A DNA stretch of 64,000 bases, taken from positions 124,001 through 188,000 of the forward strand of contig NC_016624.1 in the NCBI RefSeq assembly GCF_000283655.1, read 5' to 3'. This document shows positions 45,130-53,762 of the stretch, piece by piece. How positions within the stretch are numbered: the stretch's first letter is position 1; each line of letters starts with the position of its first letter. This stretch comes from Azospirillum lipoferum 4B. GTDB taxonomy: Bacteria; Pseudomonadota; Alphaproteobacteria; Azospirillales; Azospirillaceae. The notes beneath the pieces are model-generated. The model did not search any database, was not told where the DNA came from, and worked only from the letters and a program-made list of their open reading frames with translations. The position numbers and the translations under genes are program-made.

Positions 45130-47031
45130 CTACAGCGGCAGCAGGTCTGCCGGCGTGACGCGCGGAAAACGCAGCGTGAAGGCGGTTCCCGCCCCCGGTG
45201 CGCTGTCCAGCCGCAGCCGTCCGCGCAAGCTGCGCGTGACCAGCGTGTAGACGATGTTCAGCCCGAGCCCGCTGCCGCCGCGGTCGCGGCTGGTGGTGAA
45301 GAAGGGCTCGAAGACCCGGCCATGATATTCGGTCGGAATGCCCCGGCCGTCGTCGGCATAGACCAGTTCCACCTCCCCATCCGACAGAGTGACCGTCACT
45401 GTCAGCCTGCCGCGCACGCCCGGATCGTAGCCGTGCAGGATGGAATTGATGACGAAGTTGGTCAGGATCTGGCTGATGACACCGGGATAGCTGTCCAGCA
45501 TCAGGTCTTCCGGGCAATGGACGGCGATGGCGTGTCCGCTGCGGCGGATGCGCATTCCCAGGCTGCGCAGGACCTCGTGGATATAGTGGTTCAGTTCGAA
45601 GACGCGGCGTTCCTCGCTGGCCTGGTCGACCGCGATCTGCTTGAAACTCTGGATCAGGCGGGTGGCGCGTTCGACATTCAGCAGCATCAGCTGCGTCGCT
45701 TCGTCGGCGATGTCGATGAATTCGGCGAAGTCGCCGCGCCGCAGCGAGCCGGCCTCGAACAGGCGGCGCAGGCCCCGCGTCTTTTCCGCCAGCAGCGAGG
45801 CCCCGGTCAGGGCGATGCCCACCGGCGTGTTGATCTCGTGCGTCACGCCGGCCACGAGGGAGCCGAGTGCGGCCATTTTCTCCGCCTGGATCAACTGGAC
45901 CTGCGCCTCCTTCAAATCCTGAAGGGCGCGTTCGGCCTCCTCCTTCGCGGCGCGGACCGCTTCCGCCGCGCGGACGCTCTCGGTCACGTCGGTGTGGGAG
46001 CCGACGATGCGGAACGTCCGGCCGTCGCCGCCCGCAACGGCCAATGCGCGGGTCTCCAGGAAGACCGTCGCGCCGGACCGGTGGCGGAAACGCTGCAGCA
46101 ACCGGCTTTCCGACCGCCGGCCGGACGCCAGTTCCTCCACCATCTCCAGCGCCTCGGCGCGGTCATCGGGGTGGATCAGCTCCTCCCAGCGGCGGCGGCT
46201 GTTCTCCATCTCCGTCTCGGCATATCCCAACAGGCCCCACCATTGCGGAGAGAACCACACCTCCCCCGTGCGCAGGTCCCATTGCGAGATGCCCTCCCGC
46301 GCGGCGCGGATCGCCAGTTCGAACAGTTCGCGGCTGGCGGCCAGTTCCCGTTCGGAATGCTTGCGCTGGGTGATGTCGGTGTAGGTGGTGACGAATCCGC
46401 CGTCCGGCAGCGGCAGGGTCACCGTCTCGATGACCACGCCGTCGGGCCGCACCCGCTCATTGTAGAAGGGCCAGGACGCGTTGCGGATATAGTCCAGCCG
46501 CTGCGCCACCAGATCGTCCACGTCGCCGCGGCCATAGCCCCCCTGCTCCGCGATGTGGCGCACCACGGTCTCGTAGGGCTGGGCATAGCGCGGGAAATCC
46601 GGGTCGATGAAAAGCAGTTCCAGCACGCGCCGGTTCCACGCGACCAGCCGCAGGTCGCGGTCGAAGGCCATCACGCCCTGGCTGAGACAATCGAGGACCA
46701 GGCTGGTCTTCGCCCAGGGTTCCCGCTCCGATGGGATTTCAGCCGGTCCGGCAGTCTCGATGGCCGTCAGCAGGGTTTCGCCGGGAGCGCCCGCACCCAG
46801 CGCCAGCGTGACCGCGGTTCCATCGGGGAACGCCCGCGTCACGGCATGGCCGCGGCGCAGGTCGTCGATCCCGGACGGCCCGAGAAGCCCGGCGAGAAGC
46901 GCGTCGAGCGTCGCATGGAACGGTGCATCGGACGTTCCTGCGGAAGGCACGGCGAACAGGGCCGCAAAGGCGGCATTGGCCCAGACCAGACGTTCGTCGG
47001 CGTCGAAGCGGGCGAACCCGGTTTCCCCCAT
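45130..47031 (-). CDS. PAS-domain sensor histidine kinase
   Basis: A 633-residue cytoplasmic-looking sensor kinase with no membrane segment. Three PAS-like regions can be seen: residues 1-60 (GETGFARFDADERLVWANAA), 110-230 (CLSQGVMAFDRDLRLVAWNRR) and 240-370 (ISQWDLRTGEVWFSPQWWGLL, a PAS_3 type). A coiled linker leads to the dimerisation box with the phosphorylated His in LVAGVTHEINTPVGIALTG, and the ATPase has N-box ILTNFVINSILHG, ADDGRGI and GGSGLGLNIVYTLV. No receiver domain or partner regulator is adjacent. The ATG at 47031 has GGTGGGAGAAAG before it. Confidence 0.92.
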   Translation of the reverse strand: MGETGFARFDADERLVWANAAFAALFAVPSAGTSDAPFHATLDALLAGLLGPSGIDDLRRGHAVTRAFPDGTAVTLALGAGAPGETLLTAIETAGPAEIPSEREPWAKTSLVLDCLSQGVMAFDRDLRLVAWNRRVLELLFIDPDFPRYAQPYETVVRHIAEQGGYGRGDVDDLVAQRLDYIRNASWPFYNERVRPDGVVIETVTLPLPDGGFVTTYTDITQRKHSERELAASRELFELAIRAAREGISQWDLRTGEVWFSPQWWGLLGYAETEMENSRRRWEELIHPDDRAEALEMVEELASGRRSESRLLQRFRHRSGATVFLETRALAVAGGDGRTFRIVGSHTDVTESVRAAEAVRAAKEEAERALQDLKEAQVQLIQAEKMAALGSLVAGVTHEINTPVGIALTGASLLAEKTRGLRRLFEAGSLRRGDFAEFIDIADEATQLMLLNVERATRLIQSFKQIAVDQASEERRVFELNHYIHEVLRSLGMRIRRSGHAIAVHCPEDLMLDSYPGVISQILTNFVINSILHGYDPGVRGRLTVTVTLSDGEVELVYADDGRGIPTEYHGRVFEPFFTTSRDRGGSGLGLNIVYTLVTRSLRGRLRLDSAPGAGTAFTLRFPRVTPADLLPL

Positions 47032-47295
47032 GCGCGTGCTTTCTCCCACCGCCGATCGGGCCTGTTTGCGACGACCGTCACGCCGGCCGGCGGGCAAATG
47101 CCGCCGGCCGGACACGCGGTGCGGATCGCGGCCCCATTCTTGTCTCTTGACGGTTGCCGGGCAAGGGCCATCACGCAGCCGTACCCGACGGACGCCGCCG
47201 GTGAACCCCTTGATTTTACGTCCGCCCGACGCCTAATCCTGCGCCTGACAGTGAAGCGTAACAGGCAAACCGTTGGCCGGGAAAGGATTTGCACG

Positions 47296-47721
47296 ATGTC
47301 GGACATCGCGGCCTATGGCAGCCTGTTCCTTGTGGCGCTGGCGGCCGCGACGATTTTTCCCGCCCAGTCGGAGCTTCTGTTGGCCGGGCTGCATAGTTCG
47401 GGCAACTATCACGACGGACTCCTGATTCTGGCGGCGACCACGGGGAACGTGGCGGGATCGACGGTCAACTGGGCTCTCGGCCGCTATCTGATGCATTTCC
47501 AGGACCGCCGCTGGTTTCCGGTGTCGCGCCGTCTGGTGGAGCGGGCCACCGGATGGTACCAGCGCTTCGGCGTCTGGTCGCTTCTGCTGGCCTGGGTTCC
47601 CTTCATCGGCGATCCGCTGACCCTGGTCGCCGGCATCCTGCGTGTCGACCTGCGCCTGTTCCTGCTGCTGGTGACGCTGGGCAAGCTTGGACGGTACGTT
47701 GCACTGATAGTCGCTCTCTGA
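47296..47721 (+). CDS. YqaA-type (SNARE-associated/VTT) membrane protein
   Basis: A 141-residue inner-membrane protein of the DedA/VTT superfamily, YqaA branch. Visible features are the re-entrant block LVALAAATIFPAQSELLLAG, the family glycines in TGNVAGSTVNWALGRYL, and FGVWSLLLAWVPFIGDPLTL, with LGKLGRYVALI at the end. Relatives act in lipid transport or membrane homeostasis; the substrate here is unknown. An AAAGGA stretch lies before the ATG at 47296. It is divergent from the histidine kinase. Confidence 0.88.
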   Translation: MSDIAAYGSLFLVALAAATIFPAQSELLLAGLHSSGNYHDGLLILAATTGNVAGSTVNWALGRYLMHFQDRRWFPVSRRLVERATGWYQRFGVWSLLLAWVPFIGDPLTLVAGILRVDLRLFLLLVTLGKLGRYVALIVAL

Positions 47722-47884
47722 TACAGTATAGTATTAGCATTGTATGTCACGCCTCCATAACAGGCGCAATAATGGGCTTGTCGGCGACAGCGGCTGCACA
47801 GTATTAACGGAACCCGGACCGCGGATCCTTCGAACCGGCGGAAAGCCTCAGAAAAATGGGGGCTTTTCAAAATATCGGTGCAGT

Positions 47885-47898
47885 TTGACAGAGGTCAA
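47885..47898. promoter_or_regulatory. FNR/FixK-type box upstream of ccoG
   Basis: TTGACAGAGGTCAA is a perfect dyad of the Crp/FNR type (TTGAC-N4-GTCAA). It lies 23 bases before the first ATG of ccoG. Low-oxygen control of cytochrome cbb3 accessory genes by FNR/FixK is well established, so the assignment fits the gene. Confidence 0.75.
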
Positions 47899-47921
47899 AC
47901 GCGCCGCACTGGTGGTCGACT

Positions 47922-49442
47922 ATGCTCCGCGCCAACGTGGAATCGGGAATCAGGCGCATCGACATGCCAGACGGAAGCATCGTTCAGCAGGGATCAGCCC
48001 AACCAGCCAAGGTTCCGCTGTACGAAAGCCACAAGACGATTCACCCGAAATCGGTCAAGGGCCTATATCGCCGCCTGAAAACCGCGACCTTCTCCGTTCT
48101 TCTGGTGCTGTTCTTCATCGCCCCCTGGATCCGGTGGGAACGCGGACCCGAAGCCCCGGCACAGGCGGTCCTGTTCGACCTGACTGCGCCGCGTTTCTTC
48201 CTGTTCTGGATCGAGATCTGGCCGCAGGAGATCTATTACCTCACCGGCATCCTGATCGTGGCGGCGCTGGGGCTGTTCCTGACGACGGCGCTGGCCGGGC
48301 GGGTGTGGTGCGGCTTCGCCTGTCCGCATACGGTCTGGACCGACCTGTTCGTCTGGATCGAGCGCGTCTTCGAAGGTGACCGGGCGGAACGCATCCGCAT
48401 GGAAAAGCAGCCCTGGACCATGCGCAAAATCCTGCGCAAGGCGGGCAAGCATGCGGGCTGGTTGGCGCTCAGCCTCGTCACCGGTTTCGGCTTCCTCGCC
48501 TACTTCACCGACGCCCCGACCCTGCTGCACGATCTGGCCACCTTCCAGGCCAGCTACGAGGCGACGTCCTTCTTCGGCATCTTCGTCGGCATGACCTACG
48601 TCATGGCCGGCTGGACGCGCGAGCAGATGTGCATGTACATGTGCCCGTGGCCGCGCATCCAGACCGCGATGCTGGACGAACATTCGCTGGTCGTCACCTA
48701 TCAGGCCGACCGTGGCGACAACCGCGGTCCCAAGCGCAAGTCGCAGAGCTGGGACGAGCGGCGCACCCAGGGCTTCGGCGACTGCATCGACTGCGGCCAA
48801 TGCGTCCAGGTCTGCCCGATGGGGATCGACGTGCGCACCGGCGAACAGGCCGACTGCATCAATTGCGGCCTGTGCGTCGACGCCTGCGACACCATCATGA
48901 TCCAGCAGGGACTGCCCACCCGCCTGATCGCCTTCGACTCGCTGGCAGCCCAGGATACCCGCGCGTCCGGCAAGTCCTATCAATGGCGGCTGATCCGTCC
49001 GCGCGTGATCGTCTATGCCTTGCTGATGCTGGTCATCGGCGGCGCCATGGCCTGGAGCTTTGCGCTGCGCCCCAGCCTGAACATCACCGTCCTGCGCGAC
49101 CGCGCGCCGCTGTTCGTGACGCTGTCGGATGGGTCGATCCGCAATGCCTACACCTTCAAGGTCGCCAACAAGACCCGCCAGAACCGCTCCTACACCCTCA
49201 GCGTCGCCGGCCTGTCCGCCGCCGACATCAAGGTGATCGGCGAAGCGGAGCCGGAGACCGCCGCCCACACCGCCACCATCTCGGCGGAGCCGGACAGCGT
49301 CGCCACCTACCGCGTCTATGTGACGGCCCCCCGCGGGGAAGTGACCGCCAGCTCGCTGCCGCTGACCTTCCAGCTGTCCGACACCGTGACCGCGGAAAGG
49401 AACAGCCGCGACAGTGTGTTCATGGGGCCGGCGAACCAGTAA
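47922..49442 (+). CDS. ccoG: Cytochrome cbb3 oxidase accessory protein CcoG (FixG/RdxA)
   Basis: A 506-residue membrane protein with iron-sulphur centres that helps copper delivery to cytochrome cbb3 oxidase. Membrane segments include FSVLLVLFFIAPWIRW, near residue 58. Cysteine motifs are VWCGFACPHTVW, QMCMYMCPWPRIQ and the two 4Fe-4S blocks CIDCGQCVQVCP and CINCGLCVDACD. A C-terminal periplasmic Ig-like domain ends the protein. ccoNOPQ is not in the window. The ATG at 47922 has a GGTGG site, but if the FNR box sits at -41.5 the transcript would start near 47933 and the ATG at 47964 would be used. Confidence 0.92.
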   Translation: MLRANVESGIRRIDMPDGSIVQQGSAQPAKVPLYESHKTIHPKSVKGLYRRLKTATFSVLLVLFFIAPWIRWERGPEAPAQAVLFDLTAPRFFLFWIEIWPQEIYYLTGILIVAALGLFLTTALAGRVWCGFACPHTVWTDLFVWIERVFEGDRAERIRMEKQPWTMRKILRKAGKHAGWLALSLVTGFGFLAYFTDAPTLLHDLATFQASYEATSFFGIFVGMTYVMAGWTREQMCMYMCPWPRIQTAMLDEHSLVVTYQADRGDNRGPKRKSQSWDERRTQGFGDCIDCGQCVQVCPMGIDVRTGEQADCINCGLCVDACDTIMIQQGLPTRLIAFDSLAAQDTRASGKSYQWRLIRPRVIVYALLMLVIGGAMAWSFALRPSLNITVLRDRAPLFVTLSDGSIRNAYTFKVANKTRQNRSYTLSVAGLSAADIKVIGEAEPETAAHTATISAEPDSVATYRVYVTAPRGEVTASSLPLTFQLSDTVTAERNSRDSVFMGPANQ

Positions 49443-49477
49443 TCCTCCACAGTTTCCCTCATCGGCGTGGAATCGAA

Positions 49478-49511
49478 AGGCAGTGGCCGGCGGAACGGCC
49501 TACTGCCTTTC
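49478..49511 (+). terminator. Terminator after ccoG
   Basis: AGGCAGT-GGCC pairs with GGCC-TACTGCCT (one bulged base) and is followed by TTT. It lies 36 bases after the ccoG stop. Confidence 0.65.
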
Positions 49512-49644
49512 GCATTTCTGCGCAAAGGGGGGGCACCCGCATGGGCAGTTTGCGCAAGCCGAACCGCCACTCACCTGACTTACCGAACGAGGGCCGGGCA
49601 ATCGGGAAACCGTGCCCGCCTGCCGGCAGCGAGGTGAACAGGCC

Positions 49645-50202
49645 ATGCTTTTCGATTTCGAACCGTCGGGGATCAACGACACCTACCTGCGCCTGACGCG
49701 GTGCGGCGTGTCCAGCATCGTCGCCCCGGCGGGTGCCTGGAACGGCCTTCTGCGGGTCAATTACATCGTCGCCGGCGGACCCGGCGGCGGCGAACCCCAC
49801 TTGATCTTCCGCAGCCTCGACGTCGGCTGGGACGACGGCCGTTTCTGCTGGAAGGGACGTGCCGCGCCGGTGATGACCAGTTCGGCCATGGTGGACATCC
49901 TGCTGGAACGCGGGCTGGTGACCGAGGCGGAGGCGGAACGGCTGCTGTTCGGCATCAACACCCCGACGGCCGGCGCATCCTCCGACGAGGCGCTGATGAT
50001 CCGCGCCCTGCTCGCCGGCTGCAGTTTCACCCCCGTCTACGAGTCGCAGCCGCTGGGCACCGAACCGCCGGCCGTGGTTGGATTCGCCATGCGCACGCTG
50101 TCCGATCCCGGCGCCTACATGCTGGACGCCCGCGACGGGCTGCCGGTTCTGGACGGCGACGCGCGCGACGCGCTGCGGCGGCTGGTGGGCGTGGCGATGT
50201 GA
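49645..50202 (+). CDS. Unknown cytoplasmic protein, 185 aa
   Basis: A compact soluble protein from an ATG at 49645: MLFDFEPSGINDTYLRLTR, then the beta-rich GLLRVNYIVAGGPGGGEPHL, CWKGRAAPVMTSSAMVDILL and AEAERLLFGINTPTAG. It has no signal peptide, membrane segment or motif that I can assign to a family. Codon use is like the neighbouring backbone genes, so it is probably real. A CGGCAGCGAGG stretch upstream gives the start some support. It follows the ccoG terminator and seems to be its own unit. Confidence 0.65.
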   Translation: MLFDFEPSGINDTYLRLTRCGVSSIVAPAGAWNGLLRVNYIVAGGPGGGEPHLIFRSLDVGWDDGRFCWKGRAAPVMTSSAMVDILLERGLVTEAEAERLLFGINTPTAGASSDEALMIRALLAGCSFTPVYESQPLGTEPPAVVGFAMRTLSDPGAYMLDARDGLPVLDGDARDALRRLVGVAM

Positions 50203-50422
50203 TTCCCTTCCTTCCTTGGCCCTCCTTCCTTGCCCCTCATTCTTTGGTCGAAGACGGGGGCGAAACAGGCGAAAACCCCGCCTTACGGCCTACCGTCTAG
50301 ACTTTCGGGCGATAGAAACTGTCACAGTGCCGCGACATTCTTACCGCAACCGCTCACAGGAGCCTGACGCTACCCCATCGATCCGCCAATCCCGACATCC
50401 CGTGCGAGAAAGCTGACCAGCC

Positions 50423-50593
50423 ATGAACGCCAGACTGTCCCATCGCTGCACCGCCCTGATCGACCGCGCCCGCGCAGCCTGGCTCAGCCAGCCACTGGCC
50501 CGCAAACTGAGTGCCCGCAAGACGGCCGGTCGCCGCCGGATCACGATGGAACTGCTGGATCTGGAGCTTTACCGGATCGATATCGGCGGCTGA
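50423..50593 (+). CDS. Small basic protein, 56 aa (DUF1127-like?)
   Basis: A short frame from the ATG at 50423, with GAGAAAGC upstream. It encodes MNARLSHRCTALIDRARAAW and ends with an Arg-rich helix and the tail LLDLELYRIDIGG. DUF1127 proteins have a similar size, an Arg-rich helix-turn and a terminal LxDxxLxDIG motif, and the tail here resembles that. In other bacteria they influence RNA turnover and phosphate or stress responses. The similarity is by eye only. Confidence 0.5.
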   Translation: MNARLSHRCTALIDRARAAWLSQPLARKLSARKTAGRRRITMELLDLELYRIDIGG

Positions 50594-50636
50594 AAGGGCG
50601 GCTGGGAGAGGCCCACCCCAGCCTCTCCCCGACACC

Positions 50637-51803
50637 TCACTTCAGCAAATGCTCATACCGCGCGTCGGTCAGCGTCTTCATGAAGGCGACCAGCGCCTTG
50701 ACGCGGCGGGTATCCAGCGCCGGACCCGATTCCAGTTCCTTTTTCGACAGGTTCGCCCCCACTTCGGGCGGACCCCAGGGCTTTCCCGTCTCCGGATTGA
50801 TCGCCGCCTTGTCCGTGCGGTTGTTGTAGTGGTCGTAGAAGCGGACCACCGTTTCCAGCTCCTTGAAGACGCCGTTGTGCATATAGGGGCCGGTCACGGC
50901 CACGTTGCGCAGGCTCGGGGTCTTGAACTTGCCCTCGAAGGCCGGTTTGGCGGCCGCGGGGTTGTCGCGCAGGCCACGGTCGGCGAAGGTCGCCGGCTTG
51001 CCCGACGCCTCGCGCAGGGCCGGGTTCGCCGGCACACCGATGTTGTGATGTTCGTAGTTGGTGAACATCTCCCCGGCTGCGGCCGGCATCGGCTTCAGCT
51101 TGTGGCACTGGTTGCAGTTGGTGAACTGGGTGGAGAAGAACAGGGTCATGCCCAAATCCTCCTCCGCCGTCATCTTGTATTCGCCGCGCAGATGGCGGTC
51201 GTATTTCGAATCGAAGGGCGCGAAGCGGTCGGTCTTCTCGAAGGCGGCGAGGCTGTCGCTCATCGCGTCGTAGGCGCGCTCCGCATCGTCGAGCACACCG
51301 GCGCCATAGAGCGCCACGAAAGCGCGGACATAATCGGGATTCTCGGCCAGCCTTTCGCGCGCCTGCTCCTTGGAGGCCAATCCCATCTCCGCCGGGTTCA
51401 GCGGCGGGCCGCCGGCCTGATCCTTCAGGGTCGCGGCGCGGCCGTCCCAGAACTGCCCACCGATGGCCTTGCCGTCGGCGGTGATGTGGAAGGCGGGCGT
51501 GAAGGCCGCATAGCTCGCCGTCGGTGCGTTGCGGTCGCCGACCGACTTTCCGTTGTCGCCGACCGATGCCGCCCCGCCCGCGCCGCCGGTGCGCGGATCG
51601 GCGAAGCCGAAGTCGGGATTGTGGCAATCGGCACAGGCCTGGGTGCGGTTGGCCGACAAATTGTGGTCGGAAAACAGCGCCTCCCCCAGCTTTTCCTTCG
51701 TCGACAGATCCGCCGCGAGCGTGGACCCGCCCCCGGCGATTCCGGCCGACATAAGCACCAGCGCGAGCGCGCGGCGAGGCAGGGAAAGGGTATTGGCGGA
51801 CAT
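50637..51803 (-). CDS. MauG-like di-haem cytochrome c peroxidase
   Basis: A 388-residue periplasmic protein with two c-type haem motifs, CADCH near residue 58 and CNQCH near 230, in the bacterial cytochrome-c-peroxidase/MauG fold. The signal peptide is MSANTLSLPRRALALVLMSA to about SGIAGGGSTLA. Conserved surroundings include LGEALFSDHNLSANRTQACA, GGQFWDGRAATLKDQAG and TPSLRNVAVTGPYMHNGVF. It reduces H2O2 or makes oxidative modifications; the electron donor is unknown. A good Fur box lies 82 bases upstream, so it should be induced when iron is scarce. It is a single gene. Confidence 0.9.
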   Translation of the reverse strand: MSANTLSLPRRALALVLMSAGIAGGGSTLAADLSTKEKLGEALFSDHNLSANRTQACADCHNPDFGFADPRTGGAGGAASVGDNGKSVGDRNAPTASYAAFTPAFHITADGKAIGGQFWDGRAATLKDQAGGPPLNPAEMGLASKEQARERLAENPDYVRAFVALYGAGVLDDAERAYDAMSDSLAAFEKTDRFAPFDSKYDRHLRGEYKMTAEEDLGMTLFFSTQFTNCNQCHKLKPMPAAAGEMFTNYEHHNIGVPANPALREASGKPATFADRGLRDNPAAAKPAFEGKFKTPSLRNVAVTGPYMHNGVFKELETVVRFYDHYNNRTDKAAINPETGKPWGPPEVGANLSKKELESGPALDTRRVKALVAFMKTLTDARYEHLLK

Positions 51804-51884
51804 GACGACGCTCCTGGCAACGGCTGGCCGCGGGGAATACCCCGGCGACCGGCGCCAAACTGAGCGTCAAAGGTTAAGCGAGAG

Positions 51885-51899
51885 TGAGAATTGTTATCA
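51885..51899. promoter_or_regulatory. Fur box upstream of the MauG-like gene
   Basis: TGAGAATTGTTATCA matches the 7-1-7 Fur consensus TGATAATnATTATCA at all but two positions. It lies 82 bases upstream of the peroxidase start, in the only AT-rich stretch of the intergenic region. Confidence 0.75.
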
Positions 51900-52019
51900 A
51901 TACGGCTGCGCAAAGGCAGGGTGGGGCGAATGGTCGCTGCTTCACCCCTCCGTTGGCTCCCATAGGCGCTGAAATACAGGTTTGATTGCCGCCGTAAGCC
52001 GAGCCCATCCCTCATCGAA

Positions 52020-52104
52020 CGTCATCCCCGCGAAGGCGGGGATCCAGTGTTTCCTAAGCAGAACCAACGGGTAAGCCTGGATCCCCGCCTTCGCGGGGAT
52101 GACG
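52020..52104. repeat. Perfect inverted repeat with 28-base arms
   Basis: The arms at 52020-52047 (starting CGTCATCCCCGCGAAGG) and 52077-52104 are exact reverse complements separated by 29 bases. Each arm is itself hairpin-forming (CCCCGC-GAAG-GCGGGG). This sequence type is a widespread intergenic repeat in proteobacteria. It lies between two minus-strand genes, the MauG-like peroxidase and the HemD-like gene, and could stop the transcript of the latter. Confidence 0.9.
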
Positions 52105-52190
52105 CCCAAAGAGGTGCTGGTCACGTTGGGAAATGAGGAAAGTCCTGCAAGTTAGCGCCTATGCCGTCGGATCCCCCGCTCCCGCCGGAC

Positions 52191-53030
52191 CTATCTCGCC
52201 CCCGCCCCGTCCGTCAGCAGACGGCGGATGGCATTGACCAGCGGCTTCATGTGGAAGGTCGATTCCGGGGACACCGCGACGGTTCCGCCCGCCGCCTCCA
52301 CCGCCTCGGCCACCACCGGGCCGACGGCGGCGATCCGGGTCCTGGCGAAGCCCTGGCGGAACTCGTCGGCAAGGCCGCAGGCCTCCGCCACCTCGTGCAG
52401 GCGTCGGACCTGGGGCGAGGCGGTGAAGGCGACGAAGTCGATCCGCCCGGCCGCCATGTCGCGGATGGCGGTCTGCACCGCTCCGGTCTCGGAATCATTG
52501 GCATAGCGGTAGGGCGTGACCGCCACCGGCATGCCGCCGCGCGCCCGCACAGCTTCCAGCAGGGGTTCGTTGGGGTTGTCGGGGTAGAGCTGGATGCCGA
52601 CGCGGTGACCGTCCAGCTCCTGTTCCGACAGCATGGCGATGACGCCGTCCGTGGTCGGCGTGGGGGCGGATTTGAACGGGCTGCAGCCGATCTCCCGCAA
52701 AGCCTTGACCGGTTTCGGCCCACGGACGAAGACACGCGCCCGGCCGATGGCGGCGACCACGTCGGCCTCGCGCTCCATGGCGCGGGCGACCGTCATCAGC
52801 CGCCGCAGCCCTTCGCCGGTCAGCAGCACGATGTCGTCGAAGCCCTCGGTCAGCAGCCGCTCCAGCCAGTCACGGGCCGGCGCCGGGTCGTCGAGATCGA
52901 GGATCTTGACCATCGGGCAGCGGATGGTCTCGGCCCCATGCTGTTCCATCATGCCGGCGAACAGGTCGAGATCCCGGCTCTCCGGCACCAGAATCCGCTT
53001 TCCCGCCAGATCTCCGCCCTGTTCGGCCAT
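52191..53030 (-). CDS. Uroporphyrinogen-III synthase-like (HemD) protein
   Basis: A 279-residue protein with the bilobed HemD fold: KRILVPESRDLDLFAGMMEQ at the start, DIVLLTGEGLRRLMTVAR, and the C-terminal DFVAFTASPQVRRLHEVAEA and IAAVGPVVAEAVEAAGG. HemD cyclises hydroxymethylbilane to uroporphyrinogen III. The family is poorly conserved, and copies outside hem operons are sometimes regulators' domains or paralogues, so the reaction is likely but not certain. No other haem or cobalamin gene adjoins it. It is 111 bases downstream of the methyltransferase gene on the same strand. Confidence 0.8.
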   Translation of the reverse strand: MAEQGGDLAGKRILVPESRDLDLFAGMMEQHGAETIRCPMVKILDLDDPAPARDWLERLLTEGFDDIVLLTGEGLRRLMTVARAMEREADVVAAIGRARVFVRGPKPVKALREIGCSPFKSAPTPTTDGVIAMLSEQELDGHRVGIQLYPDNPNEPLLEAVRARGGMPVAVTPYRYANDSETGAVQTAIRDMAAGRIDFVAFTASPQVRRLHEVAEACGLADEFRQGFARTRIAAVGPVVAEAVEAAGGTVAVSPESTFHMKPLVNAIRRLLTDGAGAR

Positions 53031-53141
53031 GGTCCCGTCCCCGTGTTCGTCCGTGTGTGGTGGCGGACAGACTAACAGCAGGCGGCGCGGGCGGTCACGC
53101 GGGTTGGACCGTCACGGCCACCACCACTGCCGGCGCCGCGC

Positions 53142-53762
53142 CTATCCCCGCCGGCAATGCAGCAGGCTGAACAGCCCGAAGGGCGGCAGGGTGCGGATGC
53201 TTTCCACCGCCAGCCGCGATCCGGTCATCATCGCGTCCAGGGTGAAATCGGGCCGCCAACCCAGCTTCTTCGACAAGGGCGACAGCCAGCCCTCCACCGC
53301 GCGGCGGACGCCGGGACTGGGGGCGGCAAAGTGGTTGACGATCACGATATCGCCGCCCGGTTTGCAGACGCGCTCCAGCTCCGCCATCGTGCCCTGGGGA
53401 TCGGGGACGACGGTCATGACATACATGGCGACCACCACGTCGAAGCTGCCGTCGGCAAAGGCCAGCTTTCCGGCATCCATCTCCAGCAACCCTTCGACAT
53501 GGTCGAGTTTCTCGCGCTCCACCCGCTCCTGCGCGACCTTCAGCATGTCGGTGGACAGGTCGATGCCGACGACGCGGTTGTCCTTGCGGTAATCGGACAG
53601 CGACAGGCCGGTGCCGACGCCGACCTCCAGGATCCGCAGGTTCCCGCGGCGGTTCAGCCACTCCACCGCCGCGTGCCGGCCGGACGCCAGAAGCACCCCG
53701 AACACCTTGTCGTAAAATCCCGCATAGCGGCGGTAGGCGGCGCGAATGGAGTCGGCGTCCAT
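53142..53762 (-). CDS. SAM-dependent methyltransferase, PmtA-like
   Basis: A 206-residue class I methyltransferase. The SAM-binding motif I is LRILEVGVGTGLSLSDY near residue 42, followed by VVGIDLSTDMLKVAQERV and the motif IV region FDVVVAMYVMTVVPDPQ. The N-terminal IRAAYRRYAGFYDKVFG matches the Rhodobacter-type phosphatidylethanolamine N-methyltransferase, which makes phosphatidylcholine in many alphaproteobacteria. A ubiquinone-type C-methyltransferase is the main alternative. The ATG at 53762 has AGGA upstream at suitable spacing. Confidence 0.85.
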   Translation of the reverse strand: MDADSIRAAYRRYAGFYDKVFGVLLASGRHAAVEWLNRRGNLRILEVGVGTGLSLSDYRKDNRVVGIDLSTDMLKVAQERVEREKLDHVEGLLEMDAGKLAFADGSFDVVVAMYVMTVVPDPQGTMAELERVCKPGGDIVIVNHFAAPSPGVRRAVEGWLSPLSKKLGWRPDFTLDAMMTGSRLAVESIRTLPPFGLFSLLHCRRG

